DNA of 10,867 bases from Clostridiales bacterium (GCA_012735285.1 JAAYHT010000011.1:1-10867), one strand, 5' to 3'; counted from the first letter of the stretch, positions 1-6,799 are shown. Numbers and translations: made by a program. Notes: generated from the sequence alone by a model not told the origin.

Positions 1-91
1 CCCCGGCAATGGTTTTTAAACCGTCTGCCATCATATTCATTCCTAATAAAAAGAAACCGATTCCACCTATTGCGGATATAATTGAGACCAT
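1..91 (-). CDS. Na/Pi-cotransporter family protein, N-terminal fragment
   Basis: Only the first 30 codons are in the window; the gene runs off the left edge. The start ATG is at 91-89 and is preceded by AGGTG (101-97) five bases upstream. The visible protein begins MVSIISAIGGIGFFLLGMNM and continues with MADGLKTIAG. This matches the first membrane segment of the Na/Pi-cotransporter II (NptA/YjbB-like, PF02690) family, whose N-terminus usually reads GGLGLFLLGMxxMxxGL. Such proteins are inner-membrane phosphate transporters, often with a PhoU-like C-terminal domain, which cannot be checked here. The gene has its own promoter and lies downstream of the peptidase terminator, so it is a separate transcription unit. 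The family call rests on a short but characteristic stretch. Confidence 0.7.
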   Translation of the reverse strand, partial: MVSIISAIGGIGFFLLGMNMMADGLKTIAG

Positions 92-119
92 AGTAACACC
101 TATACTTTATATTTCTTTA

Positions 120-147
120 AATATATACCGTTTAGTTTAAAAGTCAA
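120..147 (-). promoter_or_regulatory. Sigma-A-type promoter for the Na/Pi-cotransporter-like gene
   Basis: Read on the minus strand, TTGACT (147-142) and TATATT (125-120) are separated by 16 bases. The -35 matches the consensus at 5 of 6 positions and the -10 at 5 of 6. Predicted transcription would start near 113, giving a leader of about 22 bases before the ATG at 91. It sits directly behind the peptidase terminator. Confidence 0.6.
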
Positions 148-159
148 ATCTTATTTAGC

Positions 160-197
160 AAAAAAGTAACCCGCTCGGGTATTGAGCCCGAACGGGT
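160..197 (-). terminator. Rho-independent terminator of the M28 peptidase gene
   Basis: On the minus strand ACCCGTTCGGG (197-187) pairs with CCCGAGCGGGT (179-169): 11 base pairs including one G-U, with a 7-base loop. Six T residues follow (165-160) after a TAC spacer. It begins 21 bases beyond the stop codon of the peptidase gene. On the plus strand there is no comparable T-run, so it works for the minus strand. Confidence 0.88.
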
Positions 198-218
198 CAG
201 ATTATCGACTGCTCTTAT

Positions 219-3200
219 TTAATTTACAATGTAACAGGAACGGATCTGGGTATTTCCTTTGGTATCTACAAATACTTTGTAGGGCCCTACTTCATATGTT
301 CCCGCAGAGTTATTCTTTATTTTATACGTTACGCTAATCACATTTTTTGAACCATCCTTGAATAACTCGGTAACAGTTATAGTCAAATCATTTTGGTTGC
401 CAGGCAGCTTTTTAACGAAAGCCGATGGGATTACTGTTACAGCGTTCACTGTCGCTATCTCACTGGTTATACTTGCGGTTTTCTTACCTGACGCAGCATT
501 GTTGGTATTCGTTACAACACAATAATAGTAAACATCATCTGCCACTTCGGGCAATACAAATGTATATTCTTTATCCGTTGCGTTTTCAATGGCTTCGCCT
601 CCTACAACATTTCTTGTTGAATTTCTATACCATTGATAGGACAATTCTCCGCCATCATATGATTCGGCTATTGCCTTAAGCGTCACTTTGCTACCCGCTT
701 GACCGCTAATTGCTGTATTTTCAAGGTATACACCCGGTTTAACAGCATCGCTATAACAGTTGACTTCAGCCACAGCCTCCACTACGGCCCAGTTCACAAC
801 TCCTTCTTCCAATCCGGACAGAGTTCCGGTTAATCTGTACAGACCGTTTCTTGTCGGATTATACGAAGGATTTGTGGCTGACCATGTTACATCCGCCTGT
901 CCTGTTCCGCCGCCCACATATTCCACTGTGATCTTTGATGGAAGCTCAGCAGCTGCAAGTTCCGAAGGGGTAGCATATTTCCCCGTGGGAACAAAAACAG
1001 GTCTATCCAGGTATGCCGAAGCGATTTGTTTCGGGCGCTCTGCCGAATCTTTTCCAAATACTTCGTCGACATAATTAAGGGCTACAAGGGTGTCAGACTG
1101 TATCTTTCTAACTGCTGCATCTTCAATTGCCTGCAACTCGGGGCTCAGTACGTATGGAGTTCCGATTGACCTGCCCACCATGCGCTTGCCGGCGCTTTTA
1201 ACGGCTTCAATGTACCATCTGCTCCAATCCCCGATGGCTTTCAGCTCTCTTTCGTAGCTTCTGGGGGCATGGGGATGGTCCTCGTTCTTAAGCATCCACT
1301 TATAATGATCCACAGTGTTTTGCATTTCATATTCCAGACAAGTTTCCCAACTCTTCAAAACCCGATGAATAGTGTCTGCGGCTTCCGGTTCCCATCCGTT
1401 AGCCATCTGGTAAACAACTGCAGCGGACACTGTGCCCACATCGTGAAATTCAGTCACGCTCAACTTATCCAAAGTATCGCAGGACGAATGATAGACATAG
1501 TCGGTAAAGTGCCATGTGAGCAAGGCGGGAACAAACGTACCGACTCGATTGAGTGCATTTACCACGAAAGGTGAATGGGCTGAACCCCCTTCATAGGGAT
1601 TGAAATCTACCTTGAAATCCGGGTTGAATTTTTCCTGTACCATGAGCCCGGTCTGGAGGTACAAGTCATTCAAATAAAAACCGGGATAATTATGTACAGG
1701 AGTCCTAACAAAGTTGGTGCCTCCCGTCCATAGCGAGAACTTGTCGGGCTTACGTACAAAGGTATCATATTGCAAGGGTAGATTCTGTTGGCCTGGGAAA
1801 GTGAAGTTGCCGTAGCGGTAGTGTAAATCAGCATCTACCACGTCTCTTGCCACATTTGCAGGGTCAGGCGTTTTTTCGATGAGCATGCTGGAGCCCGTCT
1901 TTTCCGGATCGCCGCCTGTCATATCCAGGTCAATAGAGCCTTTTACATTCAGGAATTCGCCCCTGTATTTTTCTTCCCACCAGTTGGTCATTCGGATCTC
2001 ATCGCCCCACACAAAAGTGATGGTTCTTTCTGGTCTAGCAAGCTCACCCTTGTTGATCATCTCCATCATGGTCTTTGCAATTACGAATCCCATTGCCACA
2101 CCAGAAGCGTTGTCGTGAGCTCCTGGCTCATTGATATGTGCGGGCACATAGATCCTTTCCTCCGGTTTTACCGCGCCCTGTATTTCCGCAACCAGCATTC
2201 GCTGGGGCTTGCTTTCATATGTGCCGAGAGCACATACGGACATATAAACCGGCCCGTCGGCAAGCAGTTGCTGTATAGCATCGAACTGATCAAGGGAGAA
2301 GTGGAAGGGAACCGCAACGCCAGGTTCTGCATAACTGCCCACACTCCTATAAGGTACGTAGTCTGTGTACCAGCGTTCTCCATCAATAACCGGCATGTGA
2401 TAGTCCGGCGCATCGGAAACCCGCATCAGTACGGCAATTGCGCCCACATTGTTCGCGTAGGTGCGTGCGTTATTGTGGACGGTCGTAGTAAGAAGAATTT
2501 TGCCGGCGAGATCCTCCGCAGGAATGCCTTCTGAGTTGCTATTTGCCGTTAATGCCCCTACATAGACAACTTCGCCTGTTTTCGTTCCGGCCGCTATGTT
2601 TTCTTCAGGTGTCTTGTCAGGATCGGTAAGCGCTGTAACAGGCGCATTGGTCGGAAGGTGTACCCTCTTATTTACTTCTTGCATTTTAATAAAATCTGGA
2701 TGACCTTCTCCTTTTTTAAGTGCTTGGTAAAGCCAGGTACCGTTATCATTAATGTGATCCGGATAGTACATGGAAGTAGGATCAATGCAGTCTGCCAAAA
2801 CATTAATTTTGTTGATATGAGCTTGTCTTTCCTCTGGTGACAGTGAGCCGGTGTATCCGTCAGGACCGTCTACAATCTGTAGAGATACATACTGAGGATT
2901 CCATGCGTTACCATTGGTTCCTTGGTGCTGGAACCAAACGCAGTCGCCCTGATTGCCGGCGGTTGTCCTCTCAACATCCTTAAATCCAACGTCTTCAAGT
3001 TTGCTTTTAATGTCCTCCATTACTCCGTTAAGCCAGTTGCCGTATGAAGTACGCCAACCTTTATAAACGAAGGCAGCGTATCTGAGCATCTCATCCCCAT
3101 CGAGGGCGTCGCCGAACAATTCAACAATTTCATCCAGTGTATAATGATACTTATGGCCAGATGCATTGTCGGCATAGGCAGCAGTGATGCCTGTAGAAAA

Positions 3201-3257
3201 CAGTAAGGCAATCACAAGAATCAGACTTATCAGCTTATTAATTTTCTTATAGCGCAT
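219..3257 (-). CDS. Secreted M28-family zinc metallopeptidase with PA and Ig-like domains
   Basis: 1012 residues. A signal peptide is clear: basic MRYKKINK, a hydrophobic core at about 9-27, and a likely cleavage after AYA at residue 29. Residues about 225-345 look like a protease-associated (PA) domain (GEVVYVG, DLAGKILL). The M28 catalytic region follows at about 350-620. Candidate zinc ligands are H374 (PAHINE), D382 (HDNASG), E420 (VWGDE), D444 (DLDMTG) and H590 (VYHSSCDTLDKL); GSAHSPF (558-564) fits the family's GSDHxPF. At the usual catalytic glutamate position the residue is D419. Residues about 772-835 and 840-940 look like bacterial Ig-like domains (the second has YQWYR and YYYCVV), and 945-1012 is another beta-rich module. 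No LPXTG, SLH or membrane anchor is seen, so it should be extracellular and degrade peptides. The start is the only ATG ahead of the signal peptide. Its binding site is weak (GTGGGG about 11 bases upstream). Base composition is visibly richer in G+C than the neighbouring genes. Exact substrate unknown. Confidence 0.85.
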   Translation of the reverse strand: MRYKKINKLISLILVIALLFSTGITAAYADNASGHKYHYTLDEIVELFGDALDGDEMLRYAAFVYKGWRTSYGNWLNGVMEDIKSKLEDVGFKDVERTTAGNQGDCVWFQHQGTNGNAWNPQYVSLQIVDGPDGYTGSLSPEERQAHINKINVLADCIDPTSMYYPDHINDNGTWLYQALKKGEGHPDFIKMQEVNKRVHLPTNAPVTALTDPDKTPEENIAAGTKTGEVVYVGALTANSNSEGIPAEDLAGKILLTTTVHNNARTYANNVGAIAVLMRVSDAPDYHMPVIDGERWYTDYVPYRSVGSYAEPGVAVPFHFSLDQFDAIQQLLADGPVYMSVCALGTYESKPQRMLVAEIQGAVKPEERIYVPAHINEPGAHDNASGVAMGFVIAKTMMEMINKGELARPERTITFVWGDEIRMTNWWEEKYRGEFLNVKGSIDLDMTGGDPEKTGSSMLIEKTPDPANVARDVVDADLHYRYGNFTFPGQQNLPLQYDTFVRKPDKFSLWTGGTNFVRTPVHNYPGFYLNDLYLQTGLMVQEKFNPDFKVDFNPYEGGSAHSPFVVNALNRVGTFVPALLTWHFTDYVYHSSCDTLDKLSVTEFHDVGTVSAAVVYQMANGWEPEAADTIHRVLKSWETCLEYEMQNTVDHYKWMLKNEDHPHAPRSYERELKAIGDWSRWYIEAVKSAGKRMVGRSIGTPYVLSPELQAIEDAAVRKIQSDTLVALNYVDEVFGKDSAERPKQIASAYLDRPVFVPTGKYATPSELAAAELPSKITVEYVGGGTGQADVTWSATNPSYNPTRNGLYRLTGTLSGLEEGVVNWAVVEAVAEVNCYSDAVKPGVYLENTAISGQAGSKVTLKAIAESYDGGELSYQWYRNSTRNVVGGEAIENATDKEYTFVLPEVADDVYYYCVVTNTNNAASGKKTASITSEIATVNAVTVIPSAFVKKLPGNQNDLTITVTELFKDGSKNVISVTYKIKNNSAGTYEVGPYKVFVDTKGNTQIRSCYIVN

Positions 3258-3685
3258 AGTATTTTCAACCCCACTTTAAAATAAAAGTAACTGAGAATTA
3301 AAGTTCCCTCCTTTTTGGTTAGTTTTATTCCTAAAATTGCAAAATGAAGCTGAACAAAATAACAGCAGTGAGTAGAGATACAGACTGCTGTAATAGTGGA
3401 ATTTTATTATAAATGTAAATTCGAGTACTGGGAGATCTATACTATGTGATCAGATACGGAAATATTTGAGTGAATCGAACGATGGCGTAACAGCTTCCCA
3501 AAGTAGGGTATCTGGTTACCAAGGTTCAGACTAGTTCAGCTCATTATTACAATTCAGGCTTGTTTTTATTATATCGGTTATTACAGACTTTTGATAGGAG
3601 TATTGTTATATATTATTTGCCAGCTAATCTTCTAAATCGACAAATAGACTTATTTTAAAACCGCAATTTTCGTATAACATTAGAA
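3258..3685 (-). other. Gene-free upstream region of the peptidase, possibly a long structured leader RNA
   Basis: No convincing gene lies here on either strand. On the minus strand a TATAAT (3573-3568, poor -35) could start RNA near 3561. Downstream of it, AATGAGCTGAAC (3545-3534) is complementary to GTTCAGCTTCATT (3355-3343) with one bulged base, closing about 180 bases. Inside are an 8-bp hairpin (3362-3369 with 3384-3391), a 6-bp hairpin (3399-3404 with 3417-3422), a 7-bp pairing (3451-3457 with 3508-3514), and a 5-bp pairing (3487-3491 with 3515-3519) that crosses it. CTGAAC occurs twice, 10 bases apart (3539-3534 and 3529-3524). A purine-rich AAAAAGGAGGG (3316-3306) lies about 50 bases before the peptidase start without its own start codon. 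I could not match this to any riboswitch consensus I know (T-box, SAM, TPP, cobalamin, c-di-GMP, c-di-AMP). Seen: complementarities. Inferred: that they fold as one RNA. Confidence 0.3.
3568..3573 (-). promoter_or_regulatory. Possible -10 element upstream of the peptidase leader
   Basis: A perfect TATAAT is read on the minus strand about 310 bases before the peptidase start. The -35 position holds only TATCAA or CTATCA (17 or 18 bases away), a poor match, and there is no TGn extension. Its placement just ahead of the 3545-3343 complementary arms is the main reason to list it. A second TATAAT at 3412-3407 has no -35 either. Confidence 0.25.
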
Positions 3686-3727
3686 TTAAAAACCACCTAT
3701 TGACTAATCATTCTTTCAATAGGTGGT
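3686..3727 (-). terminator. Rho-independent terminator of ssrA
   Basis: On the minus strand ACCACCTATTGA (3727-3716) pairs perfectly with TCAATAGGTGGT (3703-3692), giving a 12-bp stem with a 12-base loop. TTTTAATT follows. It begins only 7 bases past the tmRNA 3' end, the expected place. Confidence 0.88.
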
Positions 3728-3734
3728 ATAGTTT

Positions 3735-4088
3735 TGGTGAAGGTGGTGAGAGTCGAACTCACGTCCGAAAGTATGTCCACAAGACCTTCTCCGAGCGCAG
3801 CTGATGTTTTGTTGTTTCGCCTCGTCCGTCGCCCATCAGCAGGCTACGGCCTCAGCTATCCTATTGTTCCTCTGTGCTACTAGGAGCTCACACAGAGTTT
3901 TCCTGTATGTTTGACGCCAGGTCTCCGACCTACAGGTAAATCGGAGTTGACGCGCAGTGGCTATGCTGCCAGTGCGTAATTTGTTTTGTTGTTTGCGTTT
4001 ATATTTAATCTGCCCTTTTTTACGTAGACTGGCAAACTACGGCTCGCTTATCTTGCTGCAATACCCCCGTCGAAACCATTTCACCCCC
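3735..4088 (-). ncRNA. ssrA: Transfer-messenger RNA (tmRNA)
   Basis: tmRNA rescues ribosomes stalled on broken messages, with SmpB, and adds a degradation tag. The 5' end begins GGGGGTGAAATGG followed by the conserved TTTCGACGGGG. The 3' end carries a T-loop (GAGTTCGACTCTC), the acceptor strand CACCTTC, the discriminator A and an encoded CCA (3737-3735). GGGGGTG (4088-4082) pairs with CACCTTC through seven pairs, two of them G-U, closing the tRNA-like domain. The central tag frame encodes ANNKTNYALAA and a stop. Length is 354 bases, normal for one-piece tmRNA. It is transcribed divergently from the GntR operon, ends in its own terminator, and is not split or permuted. The plus-strand open frame at 3957-4190 is a by-product of this RNA. 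Confidence 0.96.
3961..3996 (-). other. tmRNA proteolysis-tag reading frame
   Basis: Starting at the resume codon GCA (3996-3994) the frame reads ANNKTNYALAA and ends with TAG (3963-3961). The YALAA C-terminus is the standard ClpXP/ClpAP recognition end of bacterial tags. The NxxxNYALAA form is typical of clostridial tags. Confidence 0.92.
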
Positions 4089-4108
4089 ATGAATTTTGCT
4101 GCACATAT

Positions 4109-4114
4109 ATTATA
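4109..4114 (-). promoter_or_regulatory. -10 element of the ssrA promoter
   Basis: On the minus strand CTGGTATAAT has an exact TATAAT at 4114-4109, about 20 bases ahead of the mature tmRNA 5' end at 4088. The -35 is poor (GTTTAA at 17 bases). That leaves a short leader to be trimmed, as expected for an RNase P-processed tmRNA 5' end. Confidence 0.6.
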
Positions 4115-4152
4115 CCAGAAAAAAATATTTTTTAAACCCTTAAATTTTGCTA

Positions 4153-4181
4153 TTGACATTATTCTTATATTGTATTATTGT
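4153..4181 (+). promoter_or_regulatory. Sigma-A promoter of the GntR-ABC operon
   Basis: TTGACA (4153-4158) is a perfect -35. After a 17-base spacer comes TATTGT (4176-4181), a 4-of-6 match to the -10. Transcription should start near 4188, about 40 bases before the GntR start codon. The -10 and the predicted start lie inside the inverted repeat 4171-4206, so repressor binding would block RNA polymerase. Confidence 0.75.
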
Positions 4182-4206
4182 ATTAAGTGATTAATACAGT
4201 AATACA
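4171..4206 (+). promoter_or_regulatory. Inverted-repeat operator, likely bound by the adjacent GntR/YtrA-type regulator
   Basis: The left arm TGTATTATTGTATTAA (4171-4186) and right arm TTAATACAGTAATACA (4191-4206) are reverse complements at 15 of 16 positions around a 4-base GTGA centre. Each arm contains the half-site TGTATTA twice or nearly so (TGTATTA and TGTATTAA). YtrA-subfamily regulators are known to bind operators built of GTGTATTA-like half-sites. The repeat covers the -10 and the start site, which suits autorepression. Confidence 0.75.
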
Positions 4207-4226
4207 AACCAGAGGGGGTTTAATAT

Positions 4227-4601
4227 ATGACGGAACAGTTTCAATCGAATATACCGATATATTTGCAATTAGTCAAAAAGTTTAAATACAAAATAGTCTC
4301 GGGGGAGTTAGAGGCTGGCTCTAAGATAGATTCGGTTAGGGATCTGGCAATAAAGTATGAGGTTAATCCCAATACCATGCAAAGGGCACTAACTGAGCTG
4401 GAACGAGACGGATTAGTATATTCAGAGCGCACAATCGGTCGTTTTATTACAAAAGATAAGGAGTTGATTGTAAAGATGAGGGAAACAATTGCAGATGAAA
4501 TAATAGATCAGTTTATAAAACAGATGGAAAGCTTAGGTTATTCCAAGGAAGAATCCATTAAGCTTTTTCTTGAGAAGATAGAGAAGGGGGCATCTAAATG
4601 A
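4227..4601 (+). CDS. GntR-family transcriptional regulator, YtrA subfamily
   Basis: 124 residues, the usual size of YtrA-type regulators. These have a GntR winged helix at the N-terminus and only a short helical dimerisation tail. The winged helix spans about residues 9-76: PIYLQLVKKFKYKIVSGEL, then SVRDLAIKYEVNPNTMQRAL as the DNA-reading helices, and GLVYSERTIGRFI as the wing. The tail (about 78-120) is helical and has no room for a sugar or fatty-acid effector domain. AGAGGGGG (4211-4218) lies eight bases before the ATG. Its stop overlaps the ATPase start (ATGA), so the two are translationally coupled. It most likely represses its own operon from the inverted repeat at 4171-4206; the inducing signal is unknown. 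In relatives these cassettes answer to cell-wall-active antibiotics, which is only an inference here. Confidence 0.9.
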   Translation: MTEQFQSNIPIYLQLVKKFKYKIVSGELEAGSKIDSVRDLAIKYEVNPNTMQRALTELERDGLVYSERTIGRFITKDKELIVKMRETIADEIIDQFIKQMESLGYSKEESIKLFLEKIEKGASK

Positions 4602-5276
4602 ATAACTTGGTAGAGATTAGAAACCTTACAAAGAGATATGGAAGCAAGGCTGTACTAGCTAATATCAACTTATCATTGAAGCCAGGCCGTATAATCGGTT
4701 TACTTGGACCTAATGGAAGCGGGAAGACTACTTTGATGAAAATATTGACAGGAGTACTTAAAGATTATGAAGGAACGGTAACTATAAAAGGTGAAGAGGT
4801 TGGGCCTTCGACTAAAGCAGTAGTGTCATATCTGCCAGATAAATCTTATTTTAGTTCCTGGATGAGGCCTATTGACGTAATTAAGCTATTTAAGGATTTT
4901 TATGATGACTTTGATGAAGAAAAGTGTATAGATATGCTTAATAGATTAGGGCTTGATGAGAAGGCTAAAATAAAAACAATGTCCAAGGGCATGGTAGAAA
5001 AATTTCAGTTATGCTTAGTTATGTCAAGAAACGCTATGCTATATGTTCTTGATGAGCCTATTGGAGGAGTGGATCCTGCAGCTAGAGATTTCATACTACA
5101 ATGAAAATGCTACTATTTTCATGTCTACCCATCTTATTTCAGACGTTGAGCGAATATTTGATACTGTATTGTTTTTAAAAGAGGGGGAAGTAGTTCTTCA
5201 TGGCGATATAGATGATATTAGGGCCAGGGAGGATAAATCAATAGATCAGTTATTCAGGGAGGTATTCAAATGTTAG
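4598..5276 (+). pseudogene. ABC transporter ATP-binding protein, frame broken by an apparent ~20-base deletion
   Basis: The first frame encodes 168 residues ending at TGA 5102-5104. It has Walker A GPNGSGKT (37-44), a short-loop YLPD (79-81 region), the signature MSKGM (128-132), Walker B LYVLDEP (D152, E153) and the D-loop GGVDP (156-160). It stops just after RDFILQ. The rest of the protein continues in the +1 frame from about 5094: YNENATIF, then the H-loop STHLIS and a C-terminal tail ending at 5276. In this family about six or seven residues (ILxTIIxN-like) normally stand between RDFIL and NYNE. Here only one base separates ATA (5093-5095) from TAC AAT (5097-5102), so about 20 bases seem missing. 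The short product lacks the H-loop histidine and should not power transport. The permease ATG overlaps the stop of the second frame, which shows the cassette was once intact. An assembly error remains possible. Confidence 0.75.
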
Positions 5277-6064
5277 GTAAATTGGTGAGATTTGATATAA
5301 GGTCAACTTGGAGAAGTTTTGCCGGAATATATTTATCGATAATCCTGGGTGTTATCATCGTATCGCTTATATTTAAAAGTATTATGGTCGCAGGCTTTGT
5401 AGCGTTTGCGATTTCAGTTACAGTGATTGTGGTAATGATACTTAATCTATTTAGATTATTCAACACAAGCGTATTCTCGAAAGAAGGCTACTTAACCTTG
5501 ACGCTGCCTGTAACTTCAGGTCAGATAGTAGTATCCAAGCTGATAGTAAGTACCATGTGGATAGTATTGACAGCTATAGTATCCATATTAGGACTATACA
5601 TTTTTGTGTGGAGTATTAGAATTATAGAGAGTCCCTTTGCGCTATTTCCTCACATTCGTGAAATAATAAGTCTGCTAGATTATGAATCGGCAATAACCCT
5701 TATACTTTTAATCCTGGTGGTTCTAACTACCTGTGTTAAAGAGATGGCTAAATTGTTTTTAGCCTGTTCTATTGCGCATTTAAAGCAGCTTTATCGTTTA
5801 AGAATAATTGTTGGAATACTATCGTTGTTTGTACTTTCATGGCTTGAGGTTTTTGTTGTGCAACAGATTGCGAGATTTGTTAGCATGATTTGGCCAAAGG
5901 CTGAAGAATTGTTGGAGTTACTATCCAGTCCTATCAGCGCAAAGCAGCATTTCGCATTGTTTAATGGTTTTTTAAGTGTAAGCATTATATATGCTATTGT
6001 ATTAATAGCTGCTTTTAGCCTGGGAGTCGTATGGATAATGAACAATAAATTAGATCTAGATTGA
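5270..6064 (+). CDS. ABC-2-like membrane permease subunit
   Basis: 264 residues with six predicted membrane spans at about 17-36, 40-62, 92-116, 140-160, 178-197 and 232-257. The segment FSKEGYLTLTLPVTSGQIVVSK (69-90) between spans 2 and 3 is typical of small permeases that sit next to YtrA-type regulators and a single ATPase. Such exporters are thought to handle antibiotics or peptides; the substrate here cannot be told. AGGGAGG (5256-5262) lies seven bases ahead of the ATG, which overlaps the ATPase stop by seven bases. It is the last gene of the operon and is followed at once by a terminator. The frame is intact even though the partner ATPase is broken. Confidence 0.8.
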   Translation: MLGKLVRFDIRSTWRSFAGIYLSIILGVIIVSLIFKSIMVAGFVAFAISVTVIVVMILNLFRLFNTSVFSKEGYLTLTLPVTSGQIVVSKLIVSTMWIVLTAIVSILGLYIFVWSIRIIESPFALFPHIREIISLLDYESAITLILLILVVLTTCVKEMAKLFLACSIAHLKQLYRLRIIVGILSLFVLSWLEVFVVQQIARFVSMIWPKAEELLELLSSPISAKQHFALFNGFLSVSIIYAIVLIAAFSLGVVWIMNNKLDLD

Positions 6065-6069
6065 TATGT

Positions 6070-6097
6070 AAGCCGCAGTTTACCTAGCGGCTTTTTT
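6070..6097 (+). terminator. Rho-independent terminator of the GntR-ABC operon
   Basis: AAGCCGC (6070-6076) pairs with GCGGCTT (6087-6093) around a 10-base loop, and T residues run through 6097. It starts six bases after the permease stop. The final T-run overlaps the stop codon of the convergent membrane-protein gene. On the minus strand the same hairpin lacks a T-run, so it is mainly one-way. Confidence 0.85.
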
Positions 6098-6740
6098 AAT
6101 GGGGAATACGGGCCAATGATTTTTTAAAATATAGTATTATGGAAAGCACAACTGCGATTTTTATCAATAGGGGTATAATAAAATTTAAGGATAAGGGATT
6201 GGTTATAGCAGTTCCCATAAGTATTACTGGAATCATGCCCGGAGTTACTGCAATCAAGGTTCCTGCAATAAAACTTAAGTAATCAATGCCTGATGCACCA
6301 ATAAACATGCTGCACAAATCAAAGGGAGGGCCCGGTATTAATCGTAAAACTATTACTGTTAGCAGGTTGTTTGACCTGCTAAATTTAAACATAAGGCTCA
6401 GATGTTTATTCTTGGATATTATTCTTTCTATTCTTTTATGTCCTAATTTCTTTCCCAATAAAAATCCGATGGTGGATTCGACAGCTAGACAACAATAGCT
6501 GATCAGGATAGCGATTTCTGTTTGAAAGATAATGCCGGCGGCAATATATAGAAGGATAAGGGGTATTATCATGATAACAGATTTAAGGCAATACAAGCCT
6601 AAAAGAATAATAAATGCTATAAATGGTGACTTTCCGGTGGGTATAACCATATTATCAATTGCCAGCTTAAGGAAATTATAAGCTAGTACAATAAATATGG
6701 GTACTAATATTATCCCTATTATGATATAATTCTTTCTCAT
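6096..6740 (-). CDS. TVP38/TMEM64 (VTT-domain, DedA-superfamily) membrane protein
   Basis: 214 residues, close to the usual 200-230 of the family. Hydrophobic segments lie at about 5-25, 40-60, 62-84, 127-147, 155-178 and 186-205. The VTT-domain signature is seen around 132-171: LRLIPGPPFDL, then GASGIDYLSFIAGT and TPGMIPV. Also visible is GFLLGKKLG (92-100), the glycine-rich loop after the second long segment. Family members are inner-membrane proteins related to DedA, linked to lipid scrambling and membrane homeostasis; the substrate of this protein is not known. The ATG at 6740 is preceded by GGTGAT, a moderate binding site. It is convergent with the ABC operon and divergent from the EAL-domain gene. 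A perfect 9-bp hairpin inside the gene (6359-6382) is noted separately. Confidence 0.87.
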   Translation of the reverse strand: MRKNYIIIGIILVPIFIVLAYNFLKLAIDNMVIPTGKSPFIAFIILLGLYCLKSVIMIIPLILLYIAAGIIFQTEIAILISYCCLAVESTIGFLLGKKLGHKRIERIISKNKHLSLMFKFSRSNNLLTVIVLRLIPGPPFDLCSMFIGASGIDYLSFIAGTLIAVTPGMIPVILMGTAITNPLSLNFIIPLLIKIAVVLSIILYFKKSLARIPH

Positions 6741-6799
6741 CTTATCACCATTATTAAGTATTATATTTTATTATAGCTCCTATTAATAACTATTTATTC

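Noticed and set aside
2115..2534. Plus-strand open frame of 139 codons, and other plus-strand frames at 425-679, 760-1074, 1269-1574, 1879-2118 and 2658-2840
   Set aside because: All are antisense to the well-supported peptidase gene, lack binding sites and encode low-complexity, unrecognisable sequences.
3510..3540. Group I intron core-like string (GGTTCAGACTAG resembling the R element)
   Set aside because: The match needs a two-base gap, no P, Q or S elements were found at proper positions, and no interrupted gene surrounds it.
3470..3760. Integration (att) site or genomic island at the ssrA 3' end
   Set aside because: ssrA is a common integration target, but I found no second copy of its 3' end in the window and no integrase. 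The intact terminator directly follows the gene.
3957..4190. Plus-strand open frame of 77 codons
   Set aside because: It lies almost wholly across the tmRNA gene and its promoter, has no ribosome binding site and shows no protein-like features.
5093..5106. Programmed +1 frameshift at CAA-TGA in the ABC ATPase
   Set aside because: Reading through with a +1 shift would still leave the protein about seven residues short between the D-loop and H-loop. No slippery codon or stimulatory element is evident. A deletion fits better.
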